A stretch of 64,000 nt of DNA from Ariolimax columbianus (GCA_036924085.1 JAVGWX010000007.1:34496953-34560952); one strand, 5' to 3'. Numbered from the stretch's first letter, positions 1 to 10,645 are shown. Translations and numbers: made by a program. Notes: a model not told the origin generated them from the letters alone.

Positions 1-136
1 CCCTCAAAACACTGTTTATTTGATGCATTTATCTCCAAAAATGTTGAAATTATGTACAATTTTCCTAAATGACCAATAAATAAATAAAAAATATTTAAAA
101 ATTCACAACTTCTATTATTTTAGGCATCACGCCGCC

Positions 137-250
137 CATCACCAGGCCTAGTAGTCCTCTGTGGTATGGAATCCCATCACCAGGCCTAGTAGTCCTCTGT
201 GGTATGGAATCCCATCACCAGGCCTAGTAGTCCTCTGTGGTATGGAATTT
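137..250 (+). repeat. 38-bp tandem repeat, three copies
   Basis: CATCACCAGGCCTAGTAG recurs at 137, 175 and 213, each followed by the same TCCTCTGTGGTATGGAATCC. The period is 38 bp and the copies are almost identical; the third runs into unique sequence at about 250. Because 38 is not a multiple of 3, the repeat destroys the reading frame of the piggyBac-like remnant whose codons it duplicates. Confidence 0.95.
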
Positions 251-576
251 GCCTTTCTCCTTGCAGAATTGCCATTATCTCCATCACCATCAACTCTAGA
301 CGTACCTGGTATATCCTCTAAATCAGCCTCATCGCTGCTGCTAGATGATTCAGGAGCACTGATAGTCCCTGGCTGGAAGCAACCACCAACTAACCCTAAG
401 CCAGACCATTTTTATTTCTTAGCACTAGGTCTACTAGTACTATCACCACTGTAATCGCTATCCTCTGAATCGTCTAATTCTGTATCAGAATCACTAACTA
501 ATAAGCTTTAAAACACAGTTATAGCTTGTTCTGCACTATATCGTTTTAGTCTAGTAGAAGCAGTGGGCGTTGCCAT
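137..576 (-). pseudogene. piggyBac-like transposase N-terminal remnant
   Basis: The minus strand opens with ATG at 576 and reads MATPTASTRLKRYSAEQAI, then an acidic serine/aspartate stretch (SDSDTELDDSEDSDYSGDST), then more acidic sequence around DEADLEDIPGTS. A short basic RYSAEQA motif followed by an acidic tail is how many piggyBac-family (PGBD-type) transposases begin. Two in-frame stops (after TVF and after SAKK) and the 38-bp tandem repeat end the frame. The catalytic DDD core is not found in this window. The call rests on composition and layout, so another acidic transposase remains possible. Confidence 0.5.
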
Positions 577-904
577 TATTTTTTAGGAATCAACAACACA
601 GTTTAGCTACTTCAAAACGCAAATATATCACTTATTCAGTACCAAAACACGTGTGGCTCAACTCAAATGTCACGAACGGAAGCTGTTCTAGTTCTGGTTG
701 TAATTTTTAAGTAGTTTGGTTAACACAAAACCTGAATCACGACTTTACAAAACAAAATCTGATTTATCAGTTAATGGTCCTCTAGAGTTTAAATAACAGT
801 TCGTTATATCAGTCATTGGTCCGGAATGTGTTAATCTGTCTCTCCTGAAAACGCCGGAAGCCATATCATTTTGCACGATTTTACTCTCTTGTGCCTTGAA
901 CATG
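577..904. other. no gene seen
   Basis: AT-rich sequence without coding signal that I can recognise; short antisense open frames here show no family pattern. Confidence 0.6.
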
Positions 905-1160
905 GCCCTCGTTTGGCTTTGATAGCACAAGGGCTGGTAAAAAGATGCTGTGGATCAATCTCTCTGTCTTCTGAGAAAATACTGAGGATTTCTTGCTGAA
1001 GACAGATGTGTCGGACCGAAAGGTGCAAATATCGCAGTCAAACTGTAAACTAGCGACACAACGCAAATCAGTTCTCCGGACTACATCCTGCTACTTGCAA
1101 AGCCCTGTTCAGGGCTTGGTAGCGGGAGATTGAGAATGAACGCAGAAGAAGAAGAAGACT
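905..1160 (+). mobile_element. Non-autonomous retroposon copy (same family as 36529-36878)
   Basis: From about 968 the sequence parallels 36700-36878: a GCTGAAG module, then GGTGCAAATATCGCAG at 1022, an ACAACGC stretch, a GCTACTTG segment, and an end reading GAGATTGAGAATGAACG followed by (GAA)n at 1143-1158. The same upstream module is in the 5-prime region of U LINEs. It therefore looks like a short derivative with a U head and a GAA tail. Left border uncertain. Confidence 0.65.
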
Positions 1161-1166
1161 GAATCC

Positions 1167-1388
1167 TCAAGTTAAGCGGCCCCTGCGTTTTGCCACCTTC
1201 AGAGTTGTTATCTTAGCCGTGCTGATATGAAAATTATATTTATTGCAGGTTGCATAAAACATGACCAAATGATTTTGGAGTTTCTGTTCATCTGCATATG
1301 CAAGACATTGGTCATCTATGAATAACAGTTCATATATGAAATTATAATTTGGATCGTGTGAATGCCTACCTCCAAATGGACATGGCAC
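1167..1388 (-). pseudogene. W-type LINE reverse transcriptase fragment
   Basis: Minus-strand frame with ELLFIDDQCLAYADEQKLQN, matching the catalytic xxDD strand of the W family (ELPFADDQCLLYES at about 48630; LIFADDQSLFNN at about 37540). The catalytic box here is FIDD. About 70 codons survive between two unrelated segments. Confidence 0.6.
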
Positions 1389-1419
1389 TCCCCAAACTGG
1401 GAAACTAAAGTGGAAATCG

Positions 1420-2215
1420 ACTAGGTGCTAAGTGTTGACATCCAATTTTTTACATATGTGAAGGTTTTGCATGAGCTAAATATAGACAGTGACTCCAGAT
1501 CTATTAGGGCAACCTTAAAAATGATCAGACACAAACTAAAAGAAGACTATGAAGGTATACCTCAAAAAAGACGTTTCCATATCCTCAAAATGCCAAATGC
1601 TGTTAGGTTTTAAGACACAAACTAAAAGAAGACAGCATAGTTTGAACAAGTTGATCAGAGCAGCTGAGACAAGAGGCTGCATACTTAAATGCATGAAAAG
1701 TCTTCAAGCAAAGTGCATTATGACTGCTCTAAAAAAATGCAGACAATGTCACTCTGATGGATAGAACAAAAACTGAGGCAGAATGTCAAAGGTACTATAC
1801 AAACCTCTCTGTATCAAATGCGGTAGTTACAAAATTGCCATAAAACACCAAGTCTATGGAATCTGATGAGGTGATACAACAGCAGGTAAAGCCCCTGGAT
1901 GAGAAGGAACCACAAATGAAGTAATTTGGGCTTGTGGGGACACACTAGCATGACATTTAGCTACATTGTTCGACATATGTCTAAATTAATAACAAATTCC
2001 TGACTGATGGAATATATCAAAAACCTTTGTAATCAACACAAAAAGGGCAAGGAAAAACTTGCAAATTACTGTCCAATCTGTCTGCTCTCATCCATTAGTA
2101 AACTTTTCACCAGAATGATCATCAACAGACTAGAGAGAGAGGCTACTGAATCATAACATACTAATACCAATTAAAGATACCCAAAATGCTATCAGACCGG
2201 TTATTTATCTAGATA
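1420..2215 (+). pseudogene. LINE remnant, linker and RT start
   Basis: Heavily decayed plus-strand LINE. Recognisable are a basic linker (IRATLKMIRHKLKEDY) and, near 2040-2150, the RT motif region reading ANYCPICLLSSISKLFTRMI then INRLE, the usual N-Y-R-P-I-S-L-L-x-x-x-x-K-x-x-x-x-I-x-x-R-L block. Frameshifts and stops throughout. Confidence 0.6.
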
Positions 2216-2639
2216 GCAAATGTACAGTGTGGATATTATATTTAAATAATGTTTAAACATGTGGAGATACAAAAACCAAAATATGAAATCTGCTTACTTC
2301 CATCTTTAGGGGGGTAGCCCTTGATGCGAACAGTTAAAACACCTTGAGCTGGTGGTTAGAAGAAATTTATTTTTAAATAAACAAATATTCCTTAGTGTTG
2401 AGTTCATTAAATAGAACTGAGGATGGTAATATAATCAATTTCTTTTCCTTCAGGTAAACAAAATGAGCTTTAATCAATCTCTACCAGAAATGGAAGATGC
2501 TTATATGACATAACATATTTTAATAGAAAAATAGTTGGTATAAAAGTAAAATATCTGAATTCTTAAAAGAGAGTAATGTTCAAAAATATTATAAATGCTT
2601 AAATGCTACAAGGAACATGATGGGGAATATATAACTCTG
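2216..2639. other. Intron sequence around exon 7
   Basis: AT-rich sequence with no repeat I recognise apart from the 51-nt exon at 2298-2348. Confidence 0.6.
2298..2348 (-). CDS. SMP-domain protein gene, exon 7 (start of C2-like domain)
   Basis: A short 51-nt minus-strand exon between acceptor TTCTAACCACCAG and donor GTAAGC. It encodes QGVLTVRIKGYPPKDG. The G-V-L-x-V-x-I pattern is the usual first strand of a C2 domain, which follows SMP domains in extended synaptotagmins and C2CD2/TMEM24. The phase (one base in, one base out) fits exon 6. It is short, so it rests on splice sites, phase and domain order together. The rest of the C2 domain must lie left of the window. Confidence 0.65.
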
Positions 2640-3270
2640 TAACAAAATGTACCCTGGGGCAGGAACCTACCTCCTACCAGGCATTTCAGCAGGGTTGCAG
2701 ATTGCTGAAAGGCCTTCTAATTTTGAGGTTAGCTGCGAATAAATAAGCAGTCGTGGACAAAAACGGGTCAGCAGGCATGGATCCTGCAAGAAACAGCCCC
2801 TCCACCATGCAAAGACACAAAAGGCTAATCAGCTGTTTGTCTTAACAAACGATTACAAGTCAAATCACAGAGAAAACTGGTCTGATCTCAACTGCGACGA
2901 ACAGGCGAGAAATAAGGACCACGATTTACGGAACATGGAATGTAAGAAGTATAAACAGAAAAGAAAATGATCTAATAGAGAAGATGAAAAGAGCAAAATT
3001 GAGTCCTTGCACTTACAGAAACAAATAAAAAGGGACAGGGCATTCTGGACTATGACGGCAACATGTTACTCTACAGAGAAGTTCCCATGACTGAAAGAGC
3101 CAGGGCAGGGGTGGGCAGTACAGCAGTGGATAGTAATTAAAAAGTAAACATTAAAGGATGAAAGTTAATTTCAGAACGACTGATGGTTCAAATTTGACAA
3201 GAGAAGGATAGTTAAATAGATATAGTCACTGTATATGCACTGAACAAAGATAAGAGCACTGACATAAAAG

Positions 3271-3744
3271 ATGAATTTTATGAGCTCCTTCAAAGTTGAC
3301 GATTGCCAAAATGAAATACTTATCCTTGGAGACTTCAACGCAAGAGTTGGAAACGGCTATTTTAGATGGGATGGAGTGATTGGTAGGTATGGAGATGATG
3401 TCTTAAATGACAATGGAAAACGACTGCTGAGATTCTGCAGAGAACAAAACCTTGTTATTACAAATACAAGGTTTTTACACAAGTGTTTCCATGCCTACAC
3501 AAGATGCGAGCCGGCAAGAAATGTAAGATCCATAATTAACTATGCAATAGTGAGGAAAAGTGATTTCAAGCATTTGAAGGATGCTAGAGTGTTCAGAGGA
3601 CCAGAAATAGGAAGCGACCACCACATAGTTAAAATAAAGAGAGAAATCAAAAAACGTTATCCAGCCAGGCAACACCCATCAACAAGCAAGAAACATAATA
3701 ACACACACGGAGAAAATAAAATTAAAGCTTACAAACCAAGATAA
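3271..3744 (+). pseudogene. LINE A endonuclease, C-terminal half
   Basis: AP-endonuclease-like (EEP superfamily) domain. ILILGDFNARVGNG carries the conserved G-D-F-N-A/N-x-x-x-G metal/phosphate motif, and GSDHHIVKI near the end is the S-D-H catalytic motif. The region before it, with the first catalytic residues, is frameshifted (2930-3270). The usual tyrosine/tryptophan-rich YTW stretch has decayed to HAYTRCEP. Confidence 0.8.
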
Positions 3745-3816
3745 CCAGATGTTAAGAGGAGATACCAAGGGCTCATAACAACAGCAATAGGAAGGATAGA
3801 GAAATCTGAAGAAGAT

Positions 3817-4308
3817 ATGGAAATGTTCTGGGTAAAATTCAAAGACATCCTTAAAGAGGCTGCAGTAGAGGCATGCGGTCAAACCAAAGAAGGGTGGAAG
3901 AGAAAGAGTACACCATGGTGGACAGAAGAAGTGAAAACAATAATACGAGAAAAGAAAAAGGCATGGAAGCAATACCTAGACACAGAAAACTACACACAAA
4001 AATATAAAGAATATGCAAATTTTAGAACAGAAGCAAAGAAGACTTTGCTCAAAGCCAAACAGAAGTCCTGGGAGAAATTTGGAGAGAAACTGGAAAATAA
4101 TGCTGGAGAAAACCAGAAACTATTCTACAGGACCCTGAAGAACATGAGGAAGGAAAAGGAATGCCCCTTGAAATTTGTTAAAGATAAACAAAGTCCGCTG
4201 TTGACCGCCCCAGAAAAGGTAATGAACAGATGGAAAGAATATTTCTCAAATCTCCTTGGAGTGGAGGAAAACAAAGCTCCGGAAGTAACAGTCTCAATTC
4301 AAGAGTAG
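3817..4308 (+). pseudogene. LINE A linker between endonuclease and RT
   Basis: Basic, charged linker with WWTEEVKTIIREKKKAWKQY and a region ending MNRWKEYFSNLLGV, the conserved W-x-x-Y/H-F-x-x-L-L block that precedes RT in this LINE class. A stop after SIQE splits it from the RT frame. Confidence 0.8.
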
Positions 4309-4338
4309 GGAGCCATTAAGGGAAATGATAATATCACA

Positions 4339-5208
4339 ATGGAAGAACTAAAGGCAGCATTGGAGAAAATTAAGATTGGTAAAGCAGCAGGACATGATGG
4401 TATAACACCAGAAATGGTTAAATACATGGGAATGGCAGGAGAGATACTATTCATGAAGATTTTCAAGGCAGCTTGGCGCTACAAGAAGATACCAAAAAGG
4501 GATTGGGAGGTCGCCATAATAATATCAATATTTAAAAAGGGTGACAATCGACAATGTGAAAATCCCAGAGACATTTCCCTTCTCAGTGTCCCCGGGAAAG
4601 TCTACTCTAGGATTCTGGAACGGTGATTAAGAAGTCTGGCAGAGCCAAATATGGACAAAACTCAATGTGGGTTTACGCAAACAGAAGTACGCAAGACCTT
4701 ATCTTTACATTCTTTACACAGCTAAGTAAAAATGCTCTTGAATATGATAAAGAGATGCATCTCTGCTTTTTTAATTTGGAGAAGGCATTTGATAAAGTTC
4801 CTTTAGACAAACTCTGAGAGTGCCTGACAAGTAAGAACATCCTAGGACCCCTGATCTCTGCCATACAGAGTTTCAATAAAACATGCAGAAATTATGTGCG
4901 GACATCAAATCAAAAGTCAGGAGACCACTAGCGAAGTAAGAATGGGTGACATTCTATCACCGTACCTTTTCATTCTCTTCATGGATGAAGTCATCAAAGT
5001 CTGCAAGGAACGGACAAAAAAGTATGAAGTAGGGTACTGGAAGATGAGACCAAGTTACATATCGGAACTAGCGTTTGCAGATGACGTGGCCCTGATCATG
5101 AAATCCGAGGCACATCTCGAGATCAACTTGCAGGAAGAAGAGTTGAAGAAGAGAGGAATGCACATCAGCAACTCCAAAACAAAAAGCCGTGGTGGTTGCC
5201 AGAGATGA
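4339..5208 (+). pseudogene. LINE A reverse transcriptase, three broken segments
   Basis: Segment 4339-4626 has GKAAGHDGITPEMVKYM (the K-A-x-G-x-D-x-I/V motif); 4623-4817 has TQDLIFTF and NLEKAFDKVPLDKL, where F-x-x-x-x-x-A-F-D holds the first catalytic aspartate; 4894-5208 has MGDILSPYLFILFMDE and LAFADDVALIM, the catalytic F-A-D-D box. Frames change between segments and short pieces are missing. Confidence 0.85.
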
Positions 5209-5400
5209 GAAGAGACATCAAATAGCACTGGGAACATCAGCACTAGACCAAATCAGCCACTTCAAATATCTAGAAGTGGTAATAGACAGCAGGGGAGGAA
5301 TCAAAGAAGAGTTAACTGCACAAGGGCAGCAGGTGGTAGACTTTTCCATGCAATAAACAGATGATTCATCAGCAACAGAGAAATAAGCAGGGAAAAAAAG

Positions 5401-5823
5401 ATGGATGTCTACCGCTCAACCTATGTGCCTCTCCTGACATACGGATCTGAGTTATGGGCAATGACCACAGCCCAAGAAAGGCAACTACAAACTTCAGAAA
5501 TGAGATACCTAAAAAAGGCAGCTCAGATGACAAAAAGGTACAAGATCCATAACCAGACAATACGTAGTAATCTCGAAGTCCAACCCCTGCAGACACAAGT
5601 GGAGCAGTCCCAACTACAGTGGTTTGGGCATGTCTGTAGAATGGAAGAAGATTGGATACCAAGGCGGTCATGGGAGATAAAAAGTCAAGGACGCAGACCT
5701 CCAGGACATCCCAAAGTTCATTGGGAAGACAACATACGACAGTCACTAAGTGATCGAGGGCTGGATTGGAAAGAGGCTGAAAAAAAGACGGCGGATAGAA
5801 CAGTAATGTGTTCTCTCTGGTAA
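5401..5823 (+). pseudogene. LINE A C-terminal domain
   Basis: YVPLLTYGSELWAMT, then LQWFGHVCRMEEDWIPRR and a tail with EAEKKTADR. The Y-G-S/C-E-x-W and L-x-W-F/L-G-H-V-x-R-M motifs are standard for the post-RT thumb of this LINE class. Ends 30 bp before the AAGT tail. Confidence 0.8.
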
Positions 5824-5873
5824 ACCTCTACACCTCACGGTAGAAGAGGAGCGATTAAGTAAGTAAGTAACAA

Positions 5874-6321
5874 AATATCCTCAATATACATTTTGGATTA
5901 ACTGTACTTCATTGCACTCATCAGAGATTTTGTTTACAACATATTTTATTTAATTTTAATTTAGTGATTCCTTATGGTAGTCATAAACTAACAAATAATC
6001 AATATCTTAACCTTTTATCTGTTTACCTTTAGTTTTCTTGGAGGCATTTTGACCCATAAGAGTAGGACCAACTTTCTTAATTTGTATATCCACACTAGCT
6101 GGGTCCACCATAGCTGAAAGAGAAGACATTTACATAAAATTTGTCAGAATATTAGATAATGAGATTACATTTTTCTTTTATATGTATCCTAAATTCTTTT
6201 ACAAGACACATTTGTTGTTTTGACCTAATTGGTTCTAGAAGAAAGGTCGAAAGCTGAATCCTTATTTTCTATATTCTCCATCACTAAAATAAATAAAAAT
6301 AAAACAAAATAAAAATATAAA
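5874..6321. other. Intron sequence around exon 6
   Basis: AT-rich, with no recognisable repeat; contains exon 6 at 6027-6113. Confidence 0.6.
6027..6113 (-). CDS. SMP-domain protein gene, exon 6
   Basis: An 87-nt minus-strand exon with acceptor CTCTTTCAG and donor GTAAAC. It reads MVDPASVDIQIKKVGPTLMG then QNASKKTK, with single leftover G. VDPxSVDI closes SMP domains (compare the V-x-P-x-x-x-x-I-P-L ending in extended synaptotagmins). The lysine-rich stretch after it looks like the linker to a C2 domain. Phase matches exons 5 and 7. Confidence 0.85.
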
Positions 6322-6405
6322 TTGGATGCGCATAGCTTTTAGAGCAAGAAAACTGGTTGTATACTGCAGAGTCTTCTAAACCCAGTATAAAGACGTTAAG
6401 TTAAG
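6322..6405 (+). mobile_element. Solo 3-prime tail of a CR1-like LINE
   Basis: TTGGATGCGCATAGCTTTTA through AGACGTTAAGTTAAG matches, in the opposite orientation, the 3-prime end of the CR1-like element at 53331-53415, and also 41817-41954. Only about 85 bp remain, as expected from strong 5-prime truncation. Confidence 0.85.
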
Positions 6406-6410
6406 GTTTC

Positions 6411-7035
6411 TGTAATTTTGCGCCGCCTTCGAAAAATTACAGGCTTATGGTACCGCCATCTAGACATCCACCCCAATACATGGATCTCTAACGACCGAAG
6501 GACTAGGAAAGAACTTGACTACATCCTTGTGAGAAATCTCGATAGGGTGACTTACTGTCATGTCTTTCGTGGTGGGGAGGCCCCTGCCAACACTGACCAT
6601 CGCTTGCTGATGATCACGTACTGATGATGCCCCTCCAAAACCTGTGCTGAGCCCAAGATACAATATCCAGCTTCTCAAGGCTAACTCAAGCATCGCAGAG
6701 AAATACGCCGATGATGTCAGGGGAAACCTGACTGCATCAGGCCCCCTTCCTGATGAACAGAGGCAGCATGGGCAGTCATAAAGAACGCCACATGCAAGGC
6801 TGCCAAGGTAATCATCAGCTCAAGGATCTCAAAGCGTCAGGAATGGCTCTATGATACATCATATGACATCATACTCCAGAAGAACTCAGCCAGGCTTCGC
6901 AATGACCATGTCGAACTACAACGACTGAAAGGTCAATTCCGCGCAACAGCCAGGGCAGACAAGGAAGTTTTCACAAAGAAATTGCTGACGAAGTCGAAGC
7001 TGGTCTCAGATCTCATAACCTCAGACCCGCATTTT
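6411..7035 (+). pseudogene. LINE family B fragment, endonuclease end and linker
   Basis: The first frame (to 6624) reads TRKELDYILVRNLDR and ANTDHRLLMITY, the endonuclease LDYI/L-V and (S/T)DH motifs. Downstream, in other frames, are ISKRQEWLYDTSYDI and ARLRNDHVELQRLKGQF, the charged linker of another craniofacial-development-protein-2-like LINE. It is cut at both ends and abuts a CR1-like tail on the left. Confidence 0.75.
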
Positions 7036-7687
7036 TAGGTTTAGAGGTCACGCACATTGTGCATTCCTTGACAAAGCCAGGCTAGATTTGTCTCTATTCG
7101 ATATCCTAGAAAGGGAAGGACAGATGTTTTACTGTAGTAAGTTTGAGGCAAATAGTTCTAGTGTTCAAAATGGTGATGGAAAGTCAGTATGAGAGAAGTA
7201 TATAGAGTTAGCAAATCGCCAGTTTTAGTGTACAATTGTCATAGAAAGAACTGGTAGATTTGTAGTACCACCTATTGCAATATGGTTAGGGGGGTTTTGA
7301 TGATAAGTTATCACATTGAGATTGACAGGGAAACAAGATAGTCAGGGAAGTTGATAATGGCATCAGAAAGGAGGAACTTGATAGATTGACAGGTGGTGCA
7401 GGCCTAGTAGTGACATGATCTACTGGCCAACCAACGGGGAGGGGACAGAAGTACCTCATGACTGGCGACCATGTTAAATAGGGTGGAGCATATGGGCCAA
7501 TAACGGCTGAAGCACAAACCAGAACGGGAGAGCTGATCGGGAGAGCTGACTGGGAGGTTTATCCACTATGTTATTTGGAAATTGCACTTTTGTCTAATGG
7601 AAAGAACAGTGAACGTGTACATTTTCCTAGTTGCCTTCGTTTTCATCAGTTTTTGATGATCTGCTGAAAATGATAGCAAACTAAGGT
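7036..7687. other. Unassigned segment
   Basis: No gene recognised. GGGAGAGCTGA occurs twice close together near 7527-7550. It may be part of an unknown repeat that continues into the tandem arrays to the right. Confidence 0.5.
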
Positions 7688-7691
7688 GCAA

Positions 7692-7860
7692 GAGGGACAC
7701 CTAAAGAGCAATCTTGTAGACTGTATAAAAAACGGCTCATGTCAGATTGAACGAAAAAGGTATAAGTGGGACACCTAAAGAGCAATCTTGTAGACTGTAT
7801 AAAAAACGGCTCATGTCAGATTGAACGAAAAAGGTATAAGTGGGACAACCTAAAGAGCAG
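7692..7860 (+). repeat. 74-bp tandem repeat, two copies plus a partial third
   Basis: GGGACACCTAAAGAGCAATC starts at 7694 and 7768, and a close variant at 7842. The first two copies are nearly identical, pointing to recent duplication. Confidence 0.95.
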
Positions 7861-8010
7861 TTTCATTGACTCGCTCGAATGCTGTCTGTACCAAATTAGT
7901 CAGAGGGGTTGGTCAGAGACCCTTGACAAATGTTTTGAATCACTGTCTGTACAAATTAGTCAGAGGGATTGACCAGAGCCACCTGACAACTGTCTCGAAC
8001 ACTGTATGGT
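7861..8010 (+). repeat. About 61-bp degenerate tandem repeat
   Basis: CTGTCTGTACCAAATTAGTC at about 7883 recurs as CTGTCTGTACAAATTAGTC at about 7944, with CGAA(T/C)(G/A)CTGT elements on both sides. Older than the 74-bp array next to it. Confidence 0.8.
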
Positions 8011-8379
8011 AAGGTGTATAATGGGCACCAGGGATTACATCCTGAGAACCAAACATGGAGCACGCTTCAAACCTATGACAAGAATCTGTAATCCCCAGTG
8101 GGGGCCCAGATGAATGGAAGCTGCAGACTGCCAGGGACCAACCAAATCGCCAGATGACGAAGGGCACTACAAAACCACTGGATAGTTAGATAATCAGTTA
8201 AAAACTAGATGCATATTGTTAGTAATAGAAGAAGAAAGTGATAGACACAAGAACCGGGTGTTAGTTACAGTGTTCTTGTGCTTTTATATATTGAAATCAG
8301 TTTTAGTGTTTTCAATGTTGCTTCGAGTGAAAATGGTAATTGAGTTGAAAGAGACATAAGGCCTATATGTGATGAGTAA
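8011..8379. other. Unassigned segment
   Basis: No gene recognised. Confidence 0.5.
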
Positions 8380-8850
8380 ATTGAATGATAAAACGACAAA
8401 AGTAAAAGTCTTGAGAGCCTGTGTTTTTCCTGTGGCAGCTTATGGCTGTGAATCACGGACGTTTACCAAAACTTCCAGACAAAGAATCGAATCCTTCGAG
8501 TCAAAATGTTAAGAAAGATCCTCAAAATACCCTGGACATAGAAAAAGACAAATGTGGACATTCTGCAAGAATTGAGCATAAAGGAGAACTGGTTTATTAA
8601 CTCCATTTTGGCCAGAAAATGTAAATACTTTGGTCACATCAAGAGATAACGGTCTTGATAGAACAGTGATGGAATGTATGGTGTCAGGTAAAAGAGGAAG
8701 GGGTAAACCAAGAAGATGATGGCACCAAGATATCCAGGAATGCCTAGGTATGACTGTGGCGGAGGCTGGAGTTTTGGCAAGGGAACGAGTTTCTTTCAGA
8801 CAAACTGTCATGGGAGCGATGTTCTATAAAGGACATCCTACATGATGATG
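8380..8850 (+). mobile_element. LINE X 3-prime end, 5-prime truncated
   Basis: Starts in the RT thumb (KVKVLRACVFPVAAYGCES in a broken frame) and runs through RGRGKPRR and MTVAEAGVLARERVSFRQTV to the GHPT end and a TGATGATG tail. Nearly collinear with 29960-30420. Confidence 0.85.
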
Positions 8851-8985
8851 AAATTGAATGATGTAAAAAAAAGTGATTTGTTAGGTAAGTATCTGAGAGT
8901 GTGTTGTTACAATAGTATACATCTGTTAGATGTGTTTAAGTGGTGCCTTAATAACTGTTGAATGTTTTTATATTATTCATTAAAA

Positions 8986-9178
8986 TTATATAGATGGTGT
9001 TTTGAAAACACGTGCAGATACCATTAAATGACATTGGGCCAAAGTTGCTGGATCTGTAACATATAGATGGTGTTGCTTTATAATTTTCCACTGTTGAGCA
9101 TATCAGTAACAGCAACATATAGATGGTGTTGCTTTATAATTCTCCACTGTTGAGCATATCAGTAACAGCAATCAGTAT
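8986..9178 (+). repeat. 56-bp tandem duplication
   Basis: ACATATAGATGGTGTTGCTT begins at 9059 and 9115, and each copy ends with GAGCATATCAGTAACAGCAA. A related ATATAGATGGTGTTTTG at about 8988 may be an older third copy. Confidence 0.9.
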
Positions 9179-9249
9179 TACTACCATCAAAAGTATAACA
9201 TTTGTACATTTATGTGACTGTAAATATAATATTTTTTAATCAGACAAAC

Positions 9250-9356
9250 CTTTGGTTAGCCCCTCCATTACATTATTGTGTATCCATGATTTTAGGAGAG
9301 GTATTTCCATCAAACTCAAGGCTTTTAGCAAGCGAATGTTGAAAGTTACATCAGGC
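9250..9356 (-). CDS. SMP-domain protein gene, exon 5
   Basis: A 107-nt minus-strand exon with acceptor GTATCTTTAG and donor GTTTGT. It completes the split arginine and reads PDVTFNIRLLKALSLMEIPL then LKSWIHNNVMEGLTK. In SMP domains a proline-x-hydrophobic strand (PxxxF/xW) is followed by the D/E-x-IPGL helix start and the final amphipathic helix; IPLLKSWI fits that place. One base is left for the next exon, which supplies CT to make alanine. A 56-bp tandem duplication lies about 70 bp downstream in the intron. Confidence 0.88.
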
Positions 9357-9559
9357 CTAAAGATACACAAAAACAAAATTCAGATTTTGAATGATAAAAT
9401 GTCAATATACTAACTGATCCACTCCTTGTTCTGCTACAATTCTTATTTTGGTTTCTGACGGAAGCCTAGATTATGTATGAGACATGTTTTTTTATGTATA
9501 TTTATGTATTATATTTTTGTGTATGATTTATAATGAGTGCAATAAATAAATAATCCTAC

Positions 9560-9850
9560 CAGCTGCGATGTTCGTGCTGTAATCCGCTTTTTGTTTGCAA
9601 AAGACAACAGTGCTGCAGAGAGTCACATACAACTCTGTGAGGTTTATAGGCCAGATGTTATTGACTGATAGTATGGTTAGGAAATGGTTTCATATGTTTA
9701 AGGAAGGACAAACAAATATCAACGATGAAGATCATAGTGTTTGGCCCAATGTGATGGCAGACAAGTGAACACAAAAAGTATAGAAAAATCATCGTTTCAC
9801 AATTTCTGCATTGTTTGATGAATTTTCAGGTGTTCAGTGATTTACTACAT
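9560..9850 (+). pseudogene. Mariner-type transposase N-terminal remnant
   Basis: The plus strand reads CDVRAVIRFLFAKDNSAAES, then VRKWFHMFKEGQTNINDED and FTISALFDEF. This order (RAVI-x-FL, W-x-x-x-F-K/R-x-G-R-T/Q-x-x-x-D-E/x, F-T-I-S) is the DNA-binding half of mariner/SETMAR-type transposases. Stops and a frameshift are present and the DDD catalytic half is absent. It is not the family of the palindrome at 21771-22502. Confidence 0.8.
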
Positions 9851-9961
9851 TGTGACAAGAAACCTTGACTAAAAACACTGTGTGGCAGATGAGTACAGAA
9901 AATGTTAATCATTGAATACAAGCAGAAATGACTGGCTGCTGCAGAAAAAATTGTGCAGTGT

Positions 9962-10640
9962 TATTAATAATAATAATAATAATAATGTTCGCTTTGGCGT
10001 ATGAGGCTCGTTGCGTCAGTCGGCCACATCCATGACCCACTGCTACGACGTCGTTCCAGTACTCGTCCAGGGCGGAGCTGGAGAGTGATATTTGCTGGAG
10101 CCATACCGTACGGGGACGGCCTCTTCTGCGTTTCCATCCAGACGAGGGAAGTCTTTTGACGCTGAGGAACGACTTGTGTAGTATCTTGTGTGCCTAGTTT
10201 GATCCGCCTTGACAGATGGCCCATCAGATGATATCATGCTACCGAGATAGATGAATTCATTGGTGCCCTCCAGTGTGACCTTGGGTTTTGATACCCTGGG
10301 CTGCTGTGTCAGAAACGAGGTTCTGAACTTTGGTCTTGGCCCAGGATATAGACAGACCTAGAGAGGGCGTTTAATTTTCTTGCGTTTCCAGAGAGCACTG
10401 CAGCGCATAACTGTCTATGCTGAACAGGACAATGTCGTCCGCATAGATGAGATCAGTGAAGGTTGATTGATCAATAGCAATACCCCTTGGTGCAGGCTGA
10501 GGCAGTCAAGAAGCCAGTCAACGACACTGCAGAATAGGTCAGGGGCAAGAACACATCCCTGTCTGACACCAGAAGTCATGGGGAATCTGTCAGAGAGAGT
10601 GCCACCCAGAGTGCCCGCTTTTTGATTTCTCAAGCAATGG
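9962..10640 (-). mobile_element. LINE family V fragment with (ATT)n tail
   Basis: On the minus strand, 10678-10415 reads MTSGVRQGCVLAPDLFCSVV (the G-x-R-Q-G-C-x-L-x-P RT motif). Decayed sequence with NEFIYLGSMISSDG follows, and the copy ends at an (ATT)n tail (9964-9987 on plus as AAT repeats). The catalytic YADD strand is degraded. Its left half joins directly onto the terminal inverted repeat at 10646. Confidence 0.75.
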
Positions 10641-10645
10641 TAGTA

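Larger units (their letters stand above)
2640..5873 (+). mobile_element. LINE family A, nearly full length, degenerate
   Basis: GC-richer 5-prime leader, then an endonuclease (start GTWNVRSI near 2935 in a broken frame), linker, reverse transcriptase and C-terminal region in the same order as craniofacial-development-protein-2-like/RTE-class LINEs. It ends in (AAGT)n at 5857-5868 with no poly(A), typical of that class. Multiple frameshifts; not capable of movement. Pieces in antisense orientation lie at 15830-16190 and 17235-17945. Confidence 0.85.

Noticed and set aside
137..250. CRISPR-like direct repeats
   Set aside because: Three head-to-tail copies without spacers in eukaryotic DNA: a simple tandem repeat.
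161..454. 97-codon plus-strand frame
   Set aside because: Antisense of the piggyBac-like remnant, inflated by the 38-bp tandem repeat.
5369..5746. 125-codon minus-strand frame
   Set aside because: Shadow of the LINE A C-terminal frame on plus; no family pattern of its own.
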